64,000 nt of DNA from Cytauxzoon felis (Eukaryota; Apicomplexa; Aconoidasida; Piroplasmida; Theileriidae): positions 25,788 through 89,787 of the forward strand of contig JAIQCW010000312.1 in the NCBI GenBank assembly GCA_020283715.1, in the 5' to 3' direction. A program made the translations under genes and the position numbers. Below are positions 1 to 10,587 of this stretch, piece after piece (position 1 is the stretch's first letter; every line of letters begins with the position of its first letter). The notes under the pieces are model-generated. The model had not been told where the DNA came from and ran no database searches. It saw nothing but the letters and a program-made list of their open reading frames with translations.

Positions 1-253
1 GCCAAACTAAAGTAGAGGAAGTATTGCCAGAGGTAAATGAGGAGGTTGATGTTAGTAGAAATGTAGAAGTATAGTAGCCTGGTCTGTTTATGGCTCATCA
101 ATCTCCATAAATTCAACATCGGATGATGATATTGATTTAATATTACGTGAAGAGGAAGAAGAAGATTGTACACGCAATTCTAAGGAAATGGGAACTAATG
201 AATTGGAAGAAACTAATTCTGGTGATGAAGGTGAGACAAAAGGTGTTAAGTGA
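1..253 (+). CDS. 3' end of an acidic protein, cut by the window start
   Basis: Open coding sequence runs from the window edge to TGA at 251-253. The first part reads in the frame starting at base 3 (QTKVEEVLPEVNEEVDV) and hits a stop at 72. The second part reads in another frame and ends in a very acidic tail (DDDIDLILREEEEEDCTRN). A GT...AG segment at 55-74 (20 bp) joins the two frames without a stop, so a very short intron is my preferred model; a sequence error is the alternative. No family is recognisable from this charged tail. A repeat cluster begins about 235 bp downstream. Confidence 0.5.
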
Positions 254-488
254 CTTTATACTAATAATGATGGATGATAAGTTAAATTTCAAATAATACA
301 ACGTATTATAAAGTCATTTATACATTTAGTACTTGTAAATGTGATGATGTTTATAATAATTATAAATTAATCGCAACGAAAATTATAGAATTTATCAAGA
401 ATTAAAAGTAAAAACAAAATGTATATATTATAAATTTGGTATATTACCAATTAATTTAATTTAATTATATTATATTATATATATATCA

Positions 489-808
489 TCCACTCGATGT
501 TCAATCCAACTCTCTACTCCACCTCTTCCACTCCATCCTCTCTTCGTCCTGCAGACAGCTTCCTCTATTTACTTCCCCTCGGATTCCCATAGATCATCCT
601 CGGTATGTCAACCCCTAAGAACAGGAATTCTACCCGGAGAAACAGAGAATGTCAACCCGGAAGAACAGGCCTTGAATGTACTGATTGGACCTCAGGTGGA
701 GACCTCAAGTGGAACCCGAAAGTGATCTACGGGAACTTGAGGGGGAAGTAAACAAAAGAGCTGTCTGCAAGACCAAGAGAGTTGGATTGGACTTTGAGTG
801 GAATTGTA
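489..808. repeat. Modular repeat cluster between genes
   Basis: It is bounded by inverted border sequences (CCACTCGATGTTCAATCCAA and a matching GTTGGATTGGACTTTGAG). Inside are H1, an L3 module in minus orientation, then Q and L modules in plus orientation, and H1 again. It lies between the partial gene and the 3' end of the SRP receptor gene. Confidence 0.9.
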
Positions 809-838
809 TATATTTGATAGAACTTGATGAGTAAGAGA

Positions 839-1927
839 TTATGAGATATTTTTTATAAAGTTTGTGATATTGATGATATTACCTGTTTTGACGGAAGAGT
901 TGGTGAATTGTATATTGATATTTAATTGTTCGAGTTTGAAGTTATTAGTATTAATATTATTAAGAAATTTTAAAACATTTGGTTGAGATTTGATAAGATA
1001 TGATTCATTTTTTTTATCTTCAATAATTCTTTCAATTTCTAATTCAATAATATCTTTAATTTGTTCTATATCACGACTAATTAATAAATCTATTTTATTA
1101 CCAACAATAATAATTGGTGGACATTTATTTAATATTATTGGATTTAATATTATTTCAATTAATAAATTTGCTGCTAATTTTAATGATTTCTTATCTGATG
1201 AATCAACCATACATATTATACCATTTGTAATATTCAAATATTTATTCATTTCATGTATTAATCTTAAACTACCCGGTGTATCAATAACTCTATATCTCCT
1301 ATTATCTAATGTTATCATACACTCATTACTACACTGCGATGTCACCGTCAACATAAACTTATCATACAATAAACGTAATAACAACGATGTCTTACCAGAA
1401 TCAATAGGACCAACTATCAATAAAGTCTTATACTTCTCACGCTTATATATACGATTCAATACTATATTTATATATATCATCCACATAATAATATATTATT
1501 GTATTCCACTTGAGGTCTTTCCTGCCGTCAGCTCCTTTATTTACTTCCCCTTCCAGCTCCCATAGATCGCTTCCAGGATCCACTTGAGGTTACATCACTA
1601 ACTGTCCGTTCTTCCGGGTTGATATCATTTGTTCCTCCGGGTAGAATTCCTGTTCTTAGGGGTTAACATATTCACGTTATTCCGGGTAGAATTATACCGA
1701 GGATGATTTACGGGAATCCGAGGGGAGGTAAATAGAAGAGGCTCTCTGCAGGAGAACGCGAGGATGTAACCTCAGATGGTATGGTCAATTATTTATTCAG
1801 AGGATTGGTGTAAAAACGTACTTATGAAAGGTATTAGGAATATTAGTATAAGAAGTAGAAGATCGGTTTGTTTGAGTGCGTAGACATTGGTGGAGATATT
1901 ATTGGCGATCGAGTTCCCAGATGTCAT
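839..1927 (-). CDS. SRPRB: Signal recognition particle receptor subunit beta (small GTPase)
   Basis: SR-beta anchors the SRP receptor in the ER membrane for co-translational targeting. Exon 1 (1927-1822) encodes a short N-terminus and a hydrophobic helix (LLLLILIFLIPFISTFL), the expected membrane anchor. Exon 2 (1461-839) carries the GTPase: P-loop GPIDSGKTSL, G3 DTPG, G4 NKID and G5-like SSVKTG. The intron (1462-1821) runs from GTACGT to TATAG, restores phase (A|TA) and is filled by a repeat cluster. I chose ATG 1927 because it is the only in-frame start giving the membrane helix; this makes the gene overlap the stop codon of the upstream gene. Total length of about 240 residues fits the family. 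The GTPase call is secure and the exon 1 join is inferred. Confidence 0.85.
1503..1788. repeat. Modular repeat cluster filling the SRPRB intron
   Basis: Order on the plus strand is border, H1, L (minus orientation), Q (minus), then L3 (plus) and a closing border. It occupies most of the 360 bp intron. Confidence 0.88.
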
Positions 1928-3171
1928 TTTTAAGTTTTAATTTAGCTTTAGTATCACTATCTATAAATGATATAGAAATTTCTTTAGGGGTAAATTCTAT
2001 TAAATCACTATCCTCTTTAGATCCCCAATAATTCCTCCAAACAATTTTATCATCCAATACTTTTACACTACCCGTAATTAATACATACGACTCCCTAAAG
2101 AAATTGCTAAAATCAAAACACAAATTTAAATTATCATCTGCACCTTCGCCACGATCTCTGGGAGTGGCTTTACTCTTTAGAGATAGGTAATTAGAAGATG
2201 CCTCCACGCCGAGTGGAAGACGATGATTGCCAAGTCATTCCACTCGCCGTGGAGGCTTCTTTTATTTATTTCCCCCTATGGGTATAAATGTCCTCCCAGA
2301 GATCGGACTGCATTTATGCATAGACATACCTTCCTACACTATGAAATAATAATGTAACTTCACTTCCAGATTTAATTAAACTAGAACCCTTAACTACATT
2401 AAAAAAAATACGCTTTAACTCCTCACTCTTGTCAATATCTGTAAATTGAATGTAATAAATTCTAAAATGAGTACAAAGTTACATCTAAGGACCTCAACCT
2501 GAGGTTACAACCAACTCTCTTCGTCCTGCCGTCAGCTCCTTTATTTAGCTCCCCCTCCGCTTCACGTAGATCAGCTACGGGTTCCACTCGAGGTCCAGTC
2601 ACTATACTTCCGCCACGATCTCCGGGAGTGGCATTACCGTTTACGGGGAGGTAATTGGAAGAGCTGACGGCAGGATGGACCTCAGGTGGAACGTCAGGAC
2701 GAAGGTAGTTGGATTAGTTATGAAAGTTTATAGTACATACCTAATGATTTTAGTAAATCTTGTATATCTTTGGCGTTATTGATATCGGAGTGTTTTCCGA
2801 TGATAGGTTTGATATATGTTGAGTTTAGAGTGGTTATATTATTAATACAATAGCAATAAGAGTCATTTATAACATTCCAGATATGTTTAATAATATTTTG
2901 TACGTCATTTAAAGGTACAGAGTATAATAATTGTTTGTTATCTTCTAATCTTTTATAAAAATAAGCTAATCCGGAAATAATTATAGTATGTATTGCTAAA
3001 AATTTTAAAAATGGTCTTAATCTTTTAATATTTTCCTTTTGGAAATTATTATCATCTAATTTTATAACTTGTTGACTATTAGTATTCTATAAATCATTAT
3101 TGAAATATAATAAGAAAAAAAATTACCTTTAATATATTACTACTGAAACAACGTATAAATTTATAATACAT
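1899..3171 (-). CDS. Putative mitochondrial single-pass membrane protein
   Basis: I do not recognise the family. Exon 1 starts at ATG 3171 (MYYKFIRCFSSNILK), a basic, serine-rich leader typical of mitochondrial import. Exon 2 (about 3085-2742) has one hydrophobic segment (FLKFLAIHTIIISGLAYFY) followed by a soluble region. A third exon lies near 2455-2361 (DKSEELKRIFFNVVKGSS). The last exon (about 2135-1899) encodes LCFDFSNFFRESYVLITGSV and ends with TAA at 1899-1901. Two introns contain repeat clusters. The final splice junction does not resolve cleanly: the phase fits only with a weak donor or an error in the T8 run near 2435. The anchor plus soluble intermembrane-type layout recalls TIM21-like import proteins, but no diagnostic motif supports that. 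Confidence 0.55.
2146..2290 (-). repeat. Modular repeat cluster in an intron
   Basis: It contains H3 with the CTCT/AGAG palindrome, two H2 hairpins facing each other, and a degraded L-like tail. Orientation follows the host gene. Confidence 0.75.
2508..2712 (-). repeat. Modular repeat cluster in an intron
   Basis: Border, H1, L, border, H3 of the CCGT/ACGG type, H1 and closing border. Orientation is sense to the minus-strand host gene. Confidence 0.85.
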
Positions 3172-3267
3172 GTTTTTATTTAATATAAATTTCTTAAGTC
3201 ACAAGTCATTATCAACATTATATTGACATAGTTTATGTCAACCCACAAATTTAAAATATATTAAATT

Positions 3268-4742
3268 TTATATATCTGCGATATTATTCATATAATAATC
3301 TTGACGTTTCAAATTCCTATCAGCTTGAGCCTATAATAATCACATATTTCATATATCTAAATAATACCTTGAACCAACGTTGTTCATATCCATTCCCACG
3401 TATAACTCCATCCCATCTATACCCAGGCTCTATGGAAAAACGATTAGGTACAGCAGCAAAACGACATTTTGGACGATTATCATCCTCTTTTAATTCTAAA
3501 TATATAATTATTAATTTCATTTATATAAACGTCTTATACTCCAAATTTCATCTACATGAACAAACATCAAACCTAGCCTTCCACTCGCCGTGGAGCCTCT
3601 TCCAATTACTTCCCCTCGAATTCCCGGAGATCATCCTCGGTATTTGTTAACCCGGAAGAACGTAATGTTCAACCCCTAAGAACAGGAGTTCTACCCGGAG
3701 GAACAGACCTCCACTCGAGGTTACAACCTTATCTTCCACTAGCCATTCCACCTGAGGTCGTCCTGCCGTCAGCTCTTCCAATTACCTATCTCTAAAGAGT
3801 ATAGCCACTCCCGGAGATCGTGGCGGAAGTGTAGTGATTGGACCTAGGGTGGAGACCTCAAGTGGAGAAACCGAAAGTGATCTACGGGAGCTGGAGGGGG
3901 AAGTAAATAGAAGAGGCCACCACGGCGAGTGGAAGATAAGGTTGTAACCTCAGGTGGAAAATATAGTGATTGGATATCAGGTGAAGAGGAATGGGTATTT
4001 CACAACATACTATTCGTGTTATTTAATGGATCTTGCCAGCGTTGTCTTTCTTGTAATTCTTTATCGTAATCTTCGGTTATGTCGTATCTGCTGAATGGTT
4101 CTGCTGCTATCTTCTCCTCTCGTTTTCTTTTTTCTTCTTCATCTTCCTTTTGTACAAGTCCCTTCCCCCAAACGAGTTCCTGAATGTGTAGTTGCAGGAT
4201 TAGAATAAAGATTTACTAACCTGTTTCGGTACATCTTTAGTTTTCTTGGTACTCTTTACATCCTTCTAGAGGTATAAATGAAAATGAAATTTATAAAATT
4301 GTTGTTCAAACCTGATGTAACAATAACCATTGTTGCTTTGTTATTCTTTTACCACTTTTATCACGATATACTACATCGTCATCATCTCTATATGAATTTT
4401 AATTTATACAAGACTTATTTCAATATCAACTCACATTACAGTCCTCCTTGGAGGTGATGGAGATGGTGATCTCTTGACTTCCTCTGTCTTATACTTCTTG
4501 TAATCTAAAGGAAAAGAATTATTATCATTCATTAAAAAAGTCCACTTGAACTTACAACTTTTTAAAAATTCTTCACGATTTACAATGACCGGTTGGTAAT
4601 CATCACCTGAATCTTCACGTCCAAAGTCATCATGTAATAAATCCTCATGAAAATCATCATCAGAATCTCTAGCAACATATTTCAAGTCATCATCTACATC
4701 ATCTAAAACGGTAACATTTTTTTTAGTACTCTTTGTCTTCAT
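3268..4742 (-). CDS. BUD13: BUD13 / RES-complex pre-mRNA splicing factor
   Basis: BUD13 is a subunit of the RES complex in the activated spliceosome. Exon 1 (ATG 4742) encodes an acidic N-terminus ending in [11 protein letters not shown]. Following exons carry [16 protein letters not shown], then [19 protein letters not shown] and [20 protein letters not shown], all matching the BUD13 core. The C-terminal exon has the hallmark [20 protein letters not shown]. The last exon (3330-3268) adds about 20 residues. Introns are 37-50 bp except one at 3496-4010 (515 bp), which holds an antisense repeat cluster and joins in phase (A|AA). Another splicing factor, RBM22, lies directly upstream on the same strand. 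Confidence 0.93.
3575..3988 (+). repeat. Large modular repeat cluster in the BUD13 intron, antisense to the gene
   Basis: H2, L3 (reverse), Q, border, H1, H3 with CTCT/AGAG palindrome, L and H2. The readable modules face the plus strand although BUD13 is on the minus strand. Confidence 0.9.
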
Positions 4743-4835
4743 AATTAACATGTAATGATTACACATTCAAATTACACTCCATAGGGTTAAAATAATATTT
4801 TAATGAATAAATATAAAATAATAAATTAAAGTATT

Positions 4836-5870
4836 TCATCGCCTCTTCTCAGCTTCTTGAGGCAACATTGATGGATATAAACCATCAGGAACATATGTTG
4901 TCGTATCCTCTTCAGGCCCCGGTTCTTTCAGCTTATTCAGAATCTTCAAAGCTACAGGGTCATTTACACCCCTAAATCTATCTCTAATGTTCTGTTTAGA
5001 TAAATTCTTATCATGTTCATCCATCTCATGAGAATAAGGACACTCTTCACCACGATTACATGCCCCCTTCAACCAAAATGTACAAACACGAGGCTTATTC
5101 CTGCGATAATACGGAGCAGTTCTTGCCAACTTCTCCAACATAGGATTCTTTATACCCTTTTGAATCTCTACCGTTCCATTCTCAATTTTATTCAATTGAT
5201 AATTTAAATTTATACTCGCCGAAGCCAAATCCACACCACTCTTCACAAATTCATCACGAACCTATAAATAAGTATAACAAACAAAAGTATTAAACAATAT
5301 GTATTACACTAGAGGTCCAATCCAACTCATCTTCCACTAGCCGTTCCACTCGAAGTCCAATCCAACTCTCCTTTCCACTTCCACCTATTTTCGTCCTGCA
5401 GACAGCTCTTCCAATTACCTATCTCTAAAGAGTAGAGCCACTCCCAGAGATCGTGGCGATGATGAAGGTGTAGATTGGACCTCAGGCGGAAGAAGGCTCT
5501 ATGCATAGTGGAAAAGTAGAGGATGTAATGATACAGTGGACAACAACTCGATCACTTTTTTTCTCGGGATAACGCTTACCTGAACAGGAAGACCATATTC
5601 AAGATCGAATAGGCATGTTTGGCATACATTTTTTACTTTTGAGCAATTTTGACAGATGATTGTTTGTTTATATCGTGCTTTGGGTCCAGGTTTCCATCTG
5701 AACATCGTAAAAGGTCGATCACAGATTTTACATTCTTTAGCTGATGATTGTTTGAGCATACGAATTAATGGATTTGGACCTAGGCATGTTTCACAAAGCG
5801 TGGGAAATTCTGATGATTCAGATGTTTGCTTCCGTACATCTTTATGTATACCAAACCCACTAGTATCCAT
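4836..5870 (-). CDS. RBM22: RBM22/ECM2-type splicing factor lacking the RRM
   Basis: RBM22 (yeast Ecm2 and Cwc2 share its role) contacts U6 snRNA in the spliceosome. Exon 1 (5870-5580) has paired zinc-binding CxxC motifs ([32 protein letters not shown]) and LEYGLPVQ. Exon 2 (5261-4836) begins VRDEF, contains [15 protein letters not shown] and the CCCH finger [19 protein letters not shown], then [14 protein letters not shown]. The intron (5262-5579) runs GTAAGC to TATAG and carries an antisense repeat. Family members normally continue into an RRM after this point. Here the protein ends about 30 residues later, and only 93 bp separate its stop from the BUD13 start, leaving no room for one. Confidence 0.9.
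5308..5492 (+). repeat. Modular repeat cluster in the RBM22 intron, antisense to the gene
   Basis: Border, H2-like fragment, second border, H1, and H3 with the CTCT/AGAG palindrome, closing with a border at the exon side. Confidence 0.88.
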
Positions 5871-5946
5871 CAGATTTATTTCTAAAAAAAATTATTTTAC
5901 ATTTGTAATTAATTATATATTTACAGAAAAAATTAATATTTTAAAA

Positions 5947-8825
5947 TTATAATTCTAATTGTTTATGTTTTCCTGCTATTAATGTTGACCCTATACCTCT
6001 CGTCAAATCAGGATCTATATAAACGGCTTGATTTTCTATACCACCCAAATTAACACCTCTTTTTATCTTTAGAAATCCATCGACACCCCAATTAACTCCC
6101 CAAGTATTGCGAACTATCCAATACTTCTGCAATATTCCATCATGTTCCTCTTCTCCCCAACCTACAATCGCCACAGCATGATTAGTATACTCCCAGCCTG
6201 AATATAAGTACATTTATCAATCGTTAATTATTTGAATTCCTTTGTATTGCAGAGGATTATCTACTCGAAGTCCAATTCTACTCTCTTCGTCTTGAGACAG
6301 GTCTCCACCTGAGGTCCGTCCTGCCGTCAGCTCTTCTATTTACTTCCCCCTCCGCTTCCCTGAGATCAGCTACGGGTAGTCCACTTGTGGTCCAATCACT
6401 ACCTTCACCACGATCTCCGGGAGTGGCATTACCCTTTAGGGATAGGTAATAGAAGGGCCTCCACGGCGAGTGGAATGAGAGTAGGATTGGACAGGTGGAA
6501 AATTGAGTATGTTATAAAGTCTTACCATTGAGGTTGTGTGATGGTAAATCGCATATAAATCCGTGTTTACTATAATCATCATAAATTCCTATTACAGGAT
6601 GAATTGTAATATTATACGAGAAACATACCGTTACTGTAGTAAAATAGATTTTCTGGAGCGAAAATTGCAGATACAATAGGACCATGATGATAAATTTCGT
6701 TCATCATTTCACTCTCTGTCGTACATTCATAACAACTACCAACATAACCATAACCCTTCGCATACCTAAAACAAATATAATCATATTACAATAAGGTAAA
6801 ATCTCCACTTGAGGTCTGTTCTTCCGGGTTAATCTCGCCATGATCTCCGGGAGTGGCTCTACTCTTTAGAGATAGGTAAATAAGAAGGCCTCCACGGCGA
6901 GTGGAAGGGAGGGTGGAATGGATCTCAAGTGGAACAGAAGAATGTAGACTCTTTGGAGTAATTTATTATACTTACCACTTGTTAGTTTTCAAATCTGTTT
7001 TACATTCGGGTAGAGTATCGTTTGTTTCCACTGTTGTATATTATATTTATTATAGTTTACTTTTTTGCTTACTTTCATAATTATATTTGGATTCGGGTGA
7101 TATTCCATATTCAGTAGCGTATTTACCTACCAAGTATGGGAATCCTCCTTTACATCCTTGAGTAAAATGCTATAAGATATACATTTATATTATGAATAAA
7201 CTTACACAACAAGATATAATTTCTTGTACAGAAATACTGAATTTATTAATATCCCAATCAATTTTAGGGTAAAATTTCTTTATTATAATGTTAAATCTAC
7301 TAGCGAGTGTATAAGCAGCAGACATAGCATAACAACTACCACATTCACCTTGTGAATATAATTGTATGTCTACAAAATTTTTATTATTAAATGGATCACC
7401 CCAAGACCTATAAAATATGGAAAATTAGTAAGAGATAAATTTACCATTCTTCCGGTAATATGGAATGATCTTTATCATGTTTCTTACATGCATATTTATG
7501 TTTCTTATCACCTATGATACATAAAAATTATAGTATTCCCAATATACCCATTTGTAATAATCGTAAACCATCAACAAGTTTATGATGGATCTTATAATAA
7601 TCAACACCCTTATGCAATTGCATAAATCTAAATGGCGATAAATCCTTAAATTCCTTATATTCCTTCATCTCCCATAATTGCATGCTCTTCCGGGTAGACA
7701 AGTTCTGTTCCTCCGGGTTGACATCCTTTGTTCCACTAGGCGTGGAGCCTTCTTTATTTAGTTTCCCATCCGCTTCCCTGAGATCAGCTCCGGGTTCCAC
7801 TTGAGGTCCAATACTACTCTTCATTCCATCCTCGCCACGATCTCCGGGAGTGGCATCACCCTTTAGGGATAACAAATTAGAAGAGGCCTCCACGCCTAGT
7901 GGAAAGACATCAGGTGGAATGCCCAGTGGAACACTCGTTGTATTGGGAGAAGGTGTTGTAACTTCAGGTGGAGGATCCTCTTTCGACACAATCTTCGATT
8001 GCTTAGATCCATAATGCGGACGATCAATTACGTATGATTCTCTGTGTTTTTTCATTATATTTTCGGCGCAAAAACAACCCCAAAGGTATTTAACACGTCC
8101 ATTATCAATAAATTTTTTACTTAACCAGCCAATTTGTAACTTTGAAGGATCAGTTTTATAGCATTTTATATGGCCATTCTCATCTTCCATACCATCAAAT
8201 TTCCCTTTACATTCTGAGGTCCCAAGATTCTCGTACTTGAAGTAACCTAATTCTCATAGATGAAGTTATAGTTGAATCTTACCGAAATATCTGCAATCAC
8301 CTATTACTAAATCTATTCCTTCATCATAAACCAGTGTCCTATGAATTTAATTAGTAAAATCAAAAAACGCGTGTCATGTACAGGAATTCTACCCGGAGGA
8401 ACAGGAATATGACATACCAGTTACCAAGGACATTTATTGTATTATAATCTAATATAGATAGATATTTCCACTGATTTCTCGGGTGTATTTCACTTCTATG
8501 GAATGAACGTTGCGTGCTGAGCTCGATTATTGATTCATTCAATTCACCAAAATTATCTTCGAGATAACTCTTGTAATCACTCAACTTCAAATTCTCTAAA
8601 TTATCATTAGGAATGCCACCACCGCACTTCTGAGGTTCTTCCGTAAGCTTTGAAGTCTCGTAAATCCGCCATAATCCCAGCACGTCGCTCTATAAAAAAG
8701 TGTATAGACAATATGGAAATGGAACAAACGTTAAGAACATGAATTGGTAAATCACATTTTACTCCACGATATTGCGATAATAATAAACTAAACAATAACA
8801 GACTACATACTATACACATTATCAA
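5947..8825 (-). CDS. Dipeptidyl aminopeptidase / cathepsin C (papain family)
   Basis: This is a secretory-pathway cysteine protease removing N-terminal dipeptides. Exon 1 (from ATG 8825) encodes a signal peptide (CIVCSLLLFSLLLSQYRG) then DLPIHVLN, the start of the exclusion domain. Exon 2 has LGLWRIYETSKL and CGGGIPNDNLENLKL. The mature region shows SWGDPFNNKNF, the catalytic cysteine in QGECGSCYAMSA, GGFPYLVGKYA, the catalytic histidine in NHAVAIVGWG and asparagine in RNTWGVNWG. There are at least eight exons. The coding exon at 8190-7528 carries an in-frame repeat insert between the prodomain-like segment and MQLWEMKEY. Three introns hold repeat material. A functional enzyme is plausible because all catalytic residues are present. 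Confidence 0.92.
6252..6500 (-). repeat. Modular repeat cluster in a DPAP intron
   Basis: Borders, H1, L, and H3 of the CCCT/AGGG type (palindrome at 6432-6441), then H2. Sense to the gene. Confidence 0.87.
6803..6942 (-). repeat. Short modular repeat cluster in a DPAP intron
   Basis: Border, a Q fragment, H3 (CTCT/AGAG) and H2. Sense to the gene. Confidence 0.83.
7688..7972 (-). repeat. In-frame coding repeat within DPAP
   Basis: On the gene strand it reads PPEV, EASSNLLSLKGDATPGDRG, PGADLREADGKLNKEG and NPEEQNLSTRK without a stop. Its GC-rich codons contrast with the AT-rich flanking exon. Confidence 0.9.
8380..8407 (+). repeat. Isolated Q-module fragment in a DPAP intron
   Basis: Only the piece ACAGGAATTCTACCCGGAGG plus its end is present, with no other module nearby. 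It sits inside a short intron next to the GTATGT donor of the minus-strand gene. Confidence 0.7.
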
Positions 8826-9043
8826 TTTTCAATCTGAACGACATCACTAGTCGTTACACATCAGGCGACTACACTATAGCCACCAGAGATATAAATAGTC
8901 TGAAAAAATTCAAAAGTGTTTATTATAATTGTTTAAATGTTAATAGAAAAATTCCAAGGTCTAATTGACCTGTAGTTTGTTGCTGGTCTAATTATTTATG
9001 ACTACTATAAAGGAAGCGTCATTCAAGGGAATTTCACCTGAGC

Positions 9044-9716
9044 TTGAGTTTTGTGAATAAAATGACGGAAACTTTGGACGAAGATGATTTATTACTATTG
9101 GAATACAGCAGATTGTATTCTGAAAAGGCTCGTGAATATTTATCGCAAAAATCTGTTGGATCTGACGATCAATCGCATATTGTAGATACTTTGAAGCTAA
9201 AATTAAAGGACCATTTAGAAGTTGAAGTTAAACCTGTAAATGTGAGTTTTATAGTTTTCTATATTTATTAATGTTAAATTTCAGGAACAGTTAACTAATA
9301 GGGCTGTAAAGAAGGATGATGAGCTTGGTGAATCGTGGGATCCATTAAAAGAACGAGAGATAACACCTGAAATAGCGAGGGAATGGCGTGCAATACAGTT
9401 GAGAGGCTTTGTAGATCCTAAGAAATTCTATAAAAATTCAACTACAATGGAACCTGTTCCCACTAGATTTGATATTGGCGTAATAAGAGAACCTTTGGGA
9501 GTACGTGCTGGACCAGGTGAAGAATCGCAAGCATACGGCACATCGAATTCTAGGAAACGTAAACATGGTGTATCAATTGTTAATCAACTGCTTTCTCAAG
9601 ATCAAACTTGGACTAAGAAGAAGTATAAAGAAATACAAACTGAGAAATCTTCTGGTAAAAAAGGATGGTATCACCGTCAATTGAAGAAGAGAAGACTAGG
9701 AAAGAAGCGATCTTAA
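9044..9716 (+). CDS. FCF2: FCF2-family rRNA-processing protein
   Basis: FCF2 acts in early 18S pre-rRNA cleavage in the nucleolus. Exon 1 encodes an N-terminal acidic region. The intron (about 9241-9284, GTGAGT to TTTCAG) joins to EQLTNRAVKKDDELG. The conserved block is REWRAIQLRGFVDPKKFYKN, followed by PTRFDIGVIREP, then SIVNQLLSQDQTWTKKKYKE and a basic tail SGKKGWYHRQLKKRRLGKKR. These match the Fcf2/TdIF2 C-terminal domain. Starting at ATG 9062 is also possible. No repeat lies within the gene; a short cluster begins about 115 bp downstream. Confidence 0.88.
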
Positions 9717-9832
9717 CGGTAATAAACATCTATCGATTATACCTTATAATTTAATTGAAGTCTTATTTATATTCATTCAACATAAACATTCCAAATCCAC
9801 CAATTCATATTATTACCACTAATCGCTGCAGT

Positions 9833-9928
9833 TCCACATGAGGTCTTTCCACTAGGCGTGGAGCTCTTCTATTTACGTCCCCTTCCAGCTCCCATAGATC
9901 GCTTCCAGGTTCCACTTGAGGTCATGTA
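9833..9928 (-). repeat. Short modular repeat cluster flanking an AT-rich repeat
   Basis: Border, H2, L (CTGGAAG form) and border. It is directly followed by AT-rich repeat copy A. Confidence 0.83.
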
Positions 9929-9962
9929 CTTTAATAATCCTTTAATAATATAAAACTAATTA

Positions 9963-10253
9963 TGATTATCTTCCTTCAATCATTTACAACTCATGTATAA
10001 TATTTTAATAATTTAATGAAGTATATATAAGTTAGTATTATTATTAGTATAATATAGTTACCATTATATTCTTACATCATGTTAGTACTTATATAGTATA
10101 TATATTATAATTATTATTTATATTAATACTTATATACCTTCATACAACTATACATCATCCTTCAATTGTATTATTATATTAGTATAAATTATAGATATAG
10201 AGATATTATCAATAGACACCATGAAGTGGGTAATTATAGTGTTTTTTATCCCT
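9963..10253 (-). repeat. AT-rich dispersed repeat, copy A
   Basis: Its reverse complement matches 61321-61617 along the whole length. Shared blocks include AGGGATAAAAAACACTA, GAAGGATGATGTATAGTTGT and GTAAATGATTGAAGGA, separated by small substitutions and indels. It has no coding potential. GC-rich modular clusters lie on both sides. Confidence 0.85.
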
Positions 10254-10299
10254 ACAACCCGATATTTCTGGGGTTATGTGGCGGATGGAAGGTAGTGAT

Positions 10300-10550
10300 G
10301 AAGAGTAGTGATGGATCATCCATCATGGGAATGATGGAAGATGGTGCTAAGGATGTGTTGGATGTAACCTCAAGTGGAATGAAGAGTAGTACTGGACCTC
10401 GAGTCGAACCCGAAGCTGATCTCAGGGAAGCGGAGGGGGAAGTAAATAGAGAAGCTGACGGCAGGACGAAGAGAGGTGGATATTTACCTAGATTAATGGC
10501 CGTCGGATGGGCCTCAGGTGGATGTAACTTCAGTTCGAGTAAGAATATGG
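10300..10550 (+). repeat. Modular repeat cluster with M module, between convergent FCF2 and THO2
   Basis: M module (GATGGATCATCCATCATGGG...), border, L, H1 and borders, reading as peptide on the plus strand. An open frame covers it but has no independent coding evidence. Confidence 0.87.
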
Positions 10551-10587
10551 TATGATTAGATTAAGATTATTTGTGTGATTATATTTA

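Noticed and set aside
7688..7972. Coding repeats being introns that merely lack stops
   Set aside because: Confirmed repeat introns have AT-rich GT/AG edges and stops just inside the donor. The coding inserts have neither and keep the host frame on both sides. RNA data could still overturn this.
9963..10253. AT-rich repeat as a centromere, telomere or origin
   Set aside because: It is only about 290 bp, occurs twice at unrelated loci and has no tandem or telomere-like unit.
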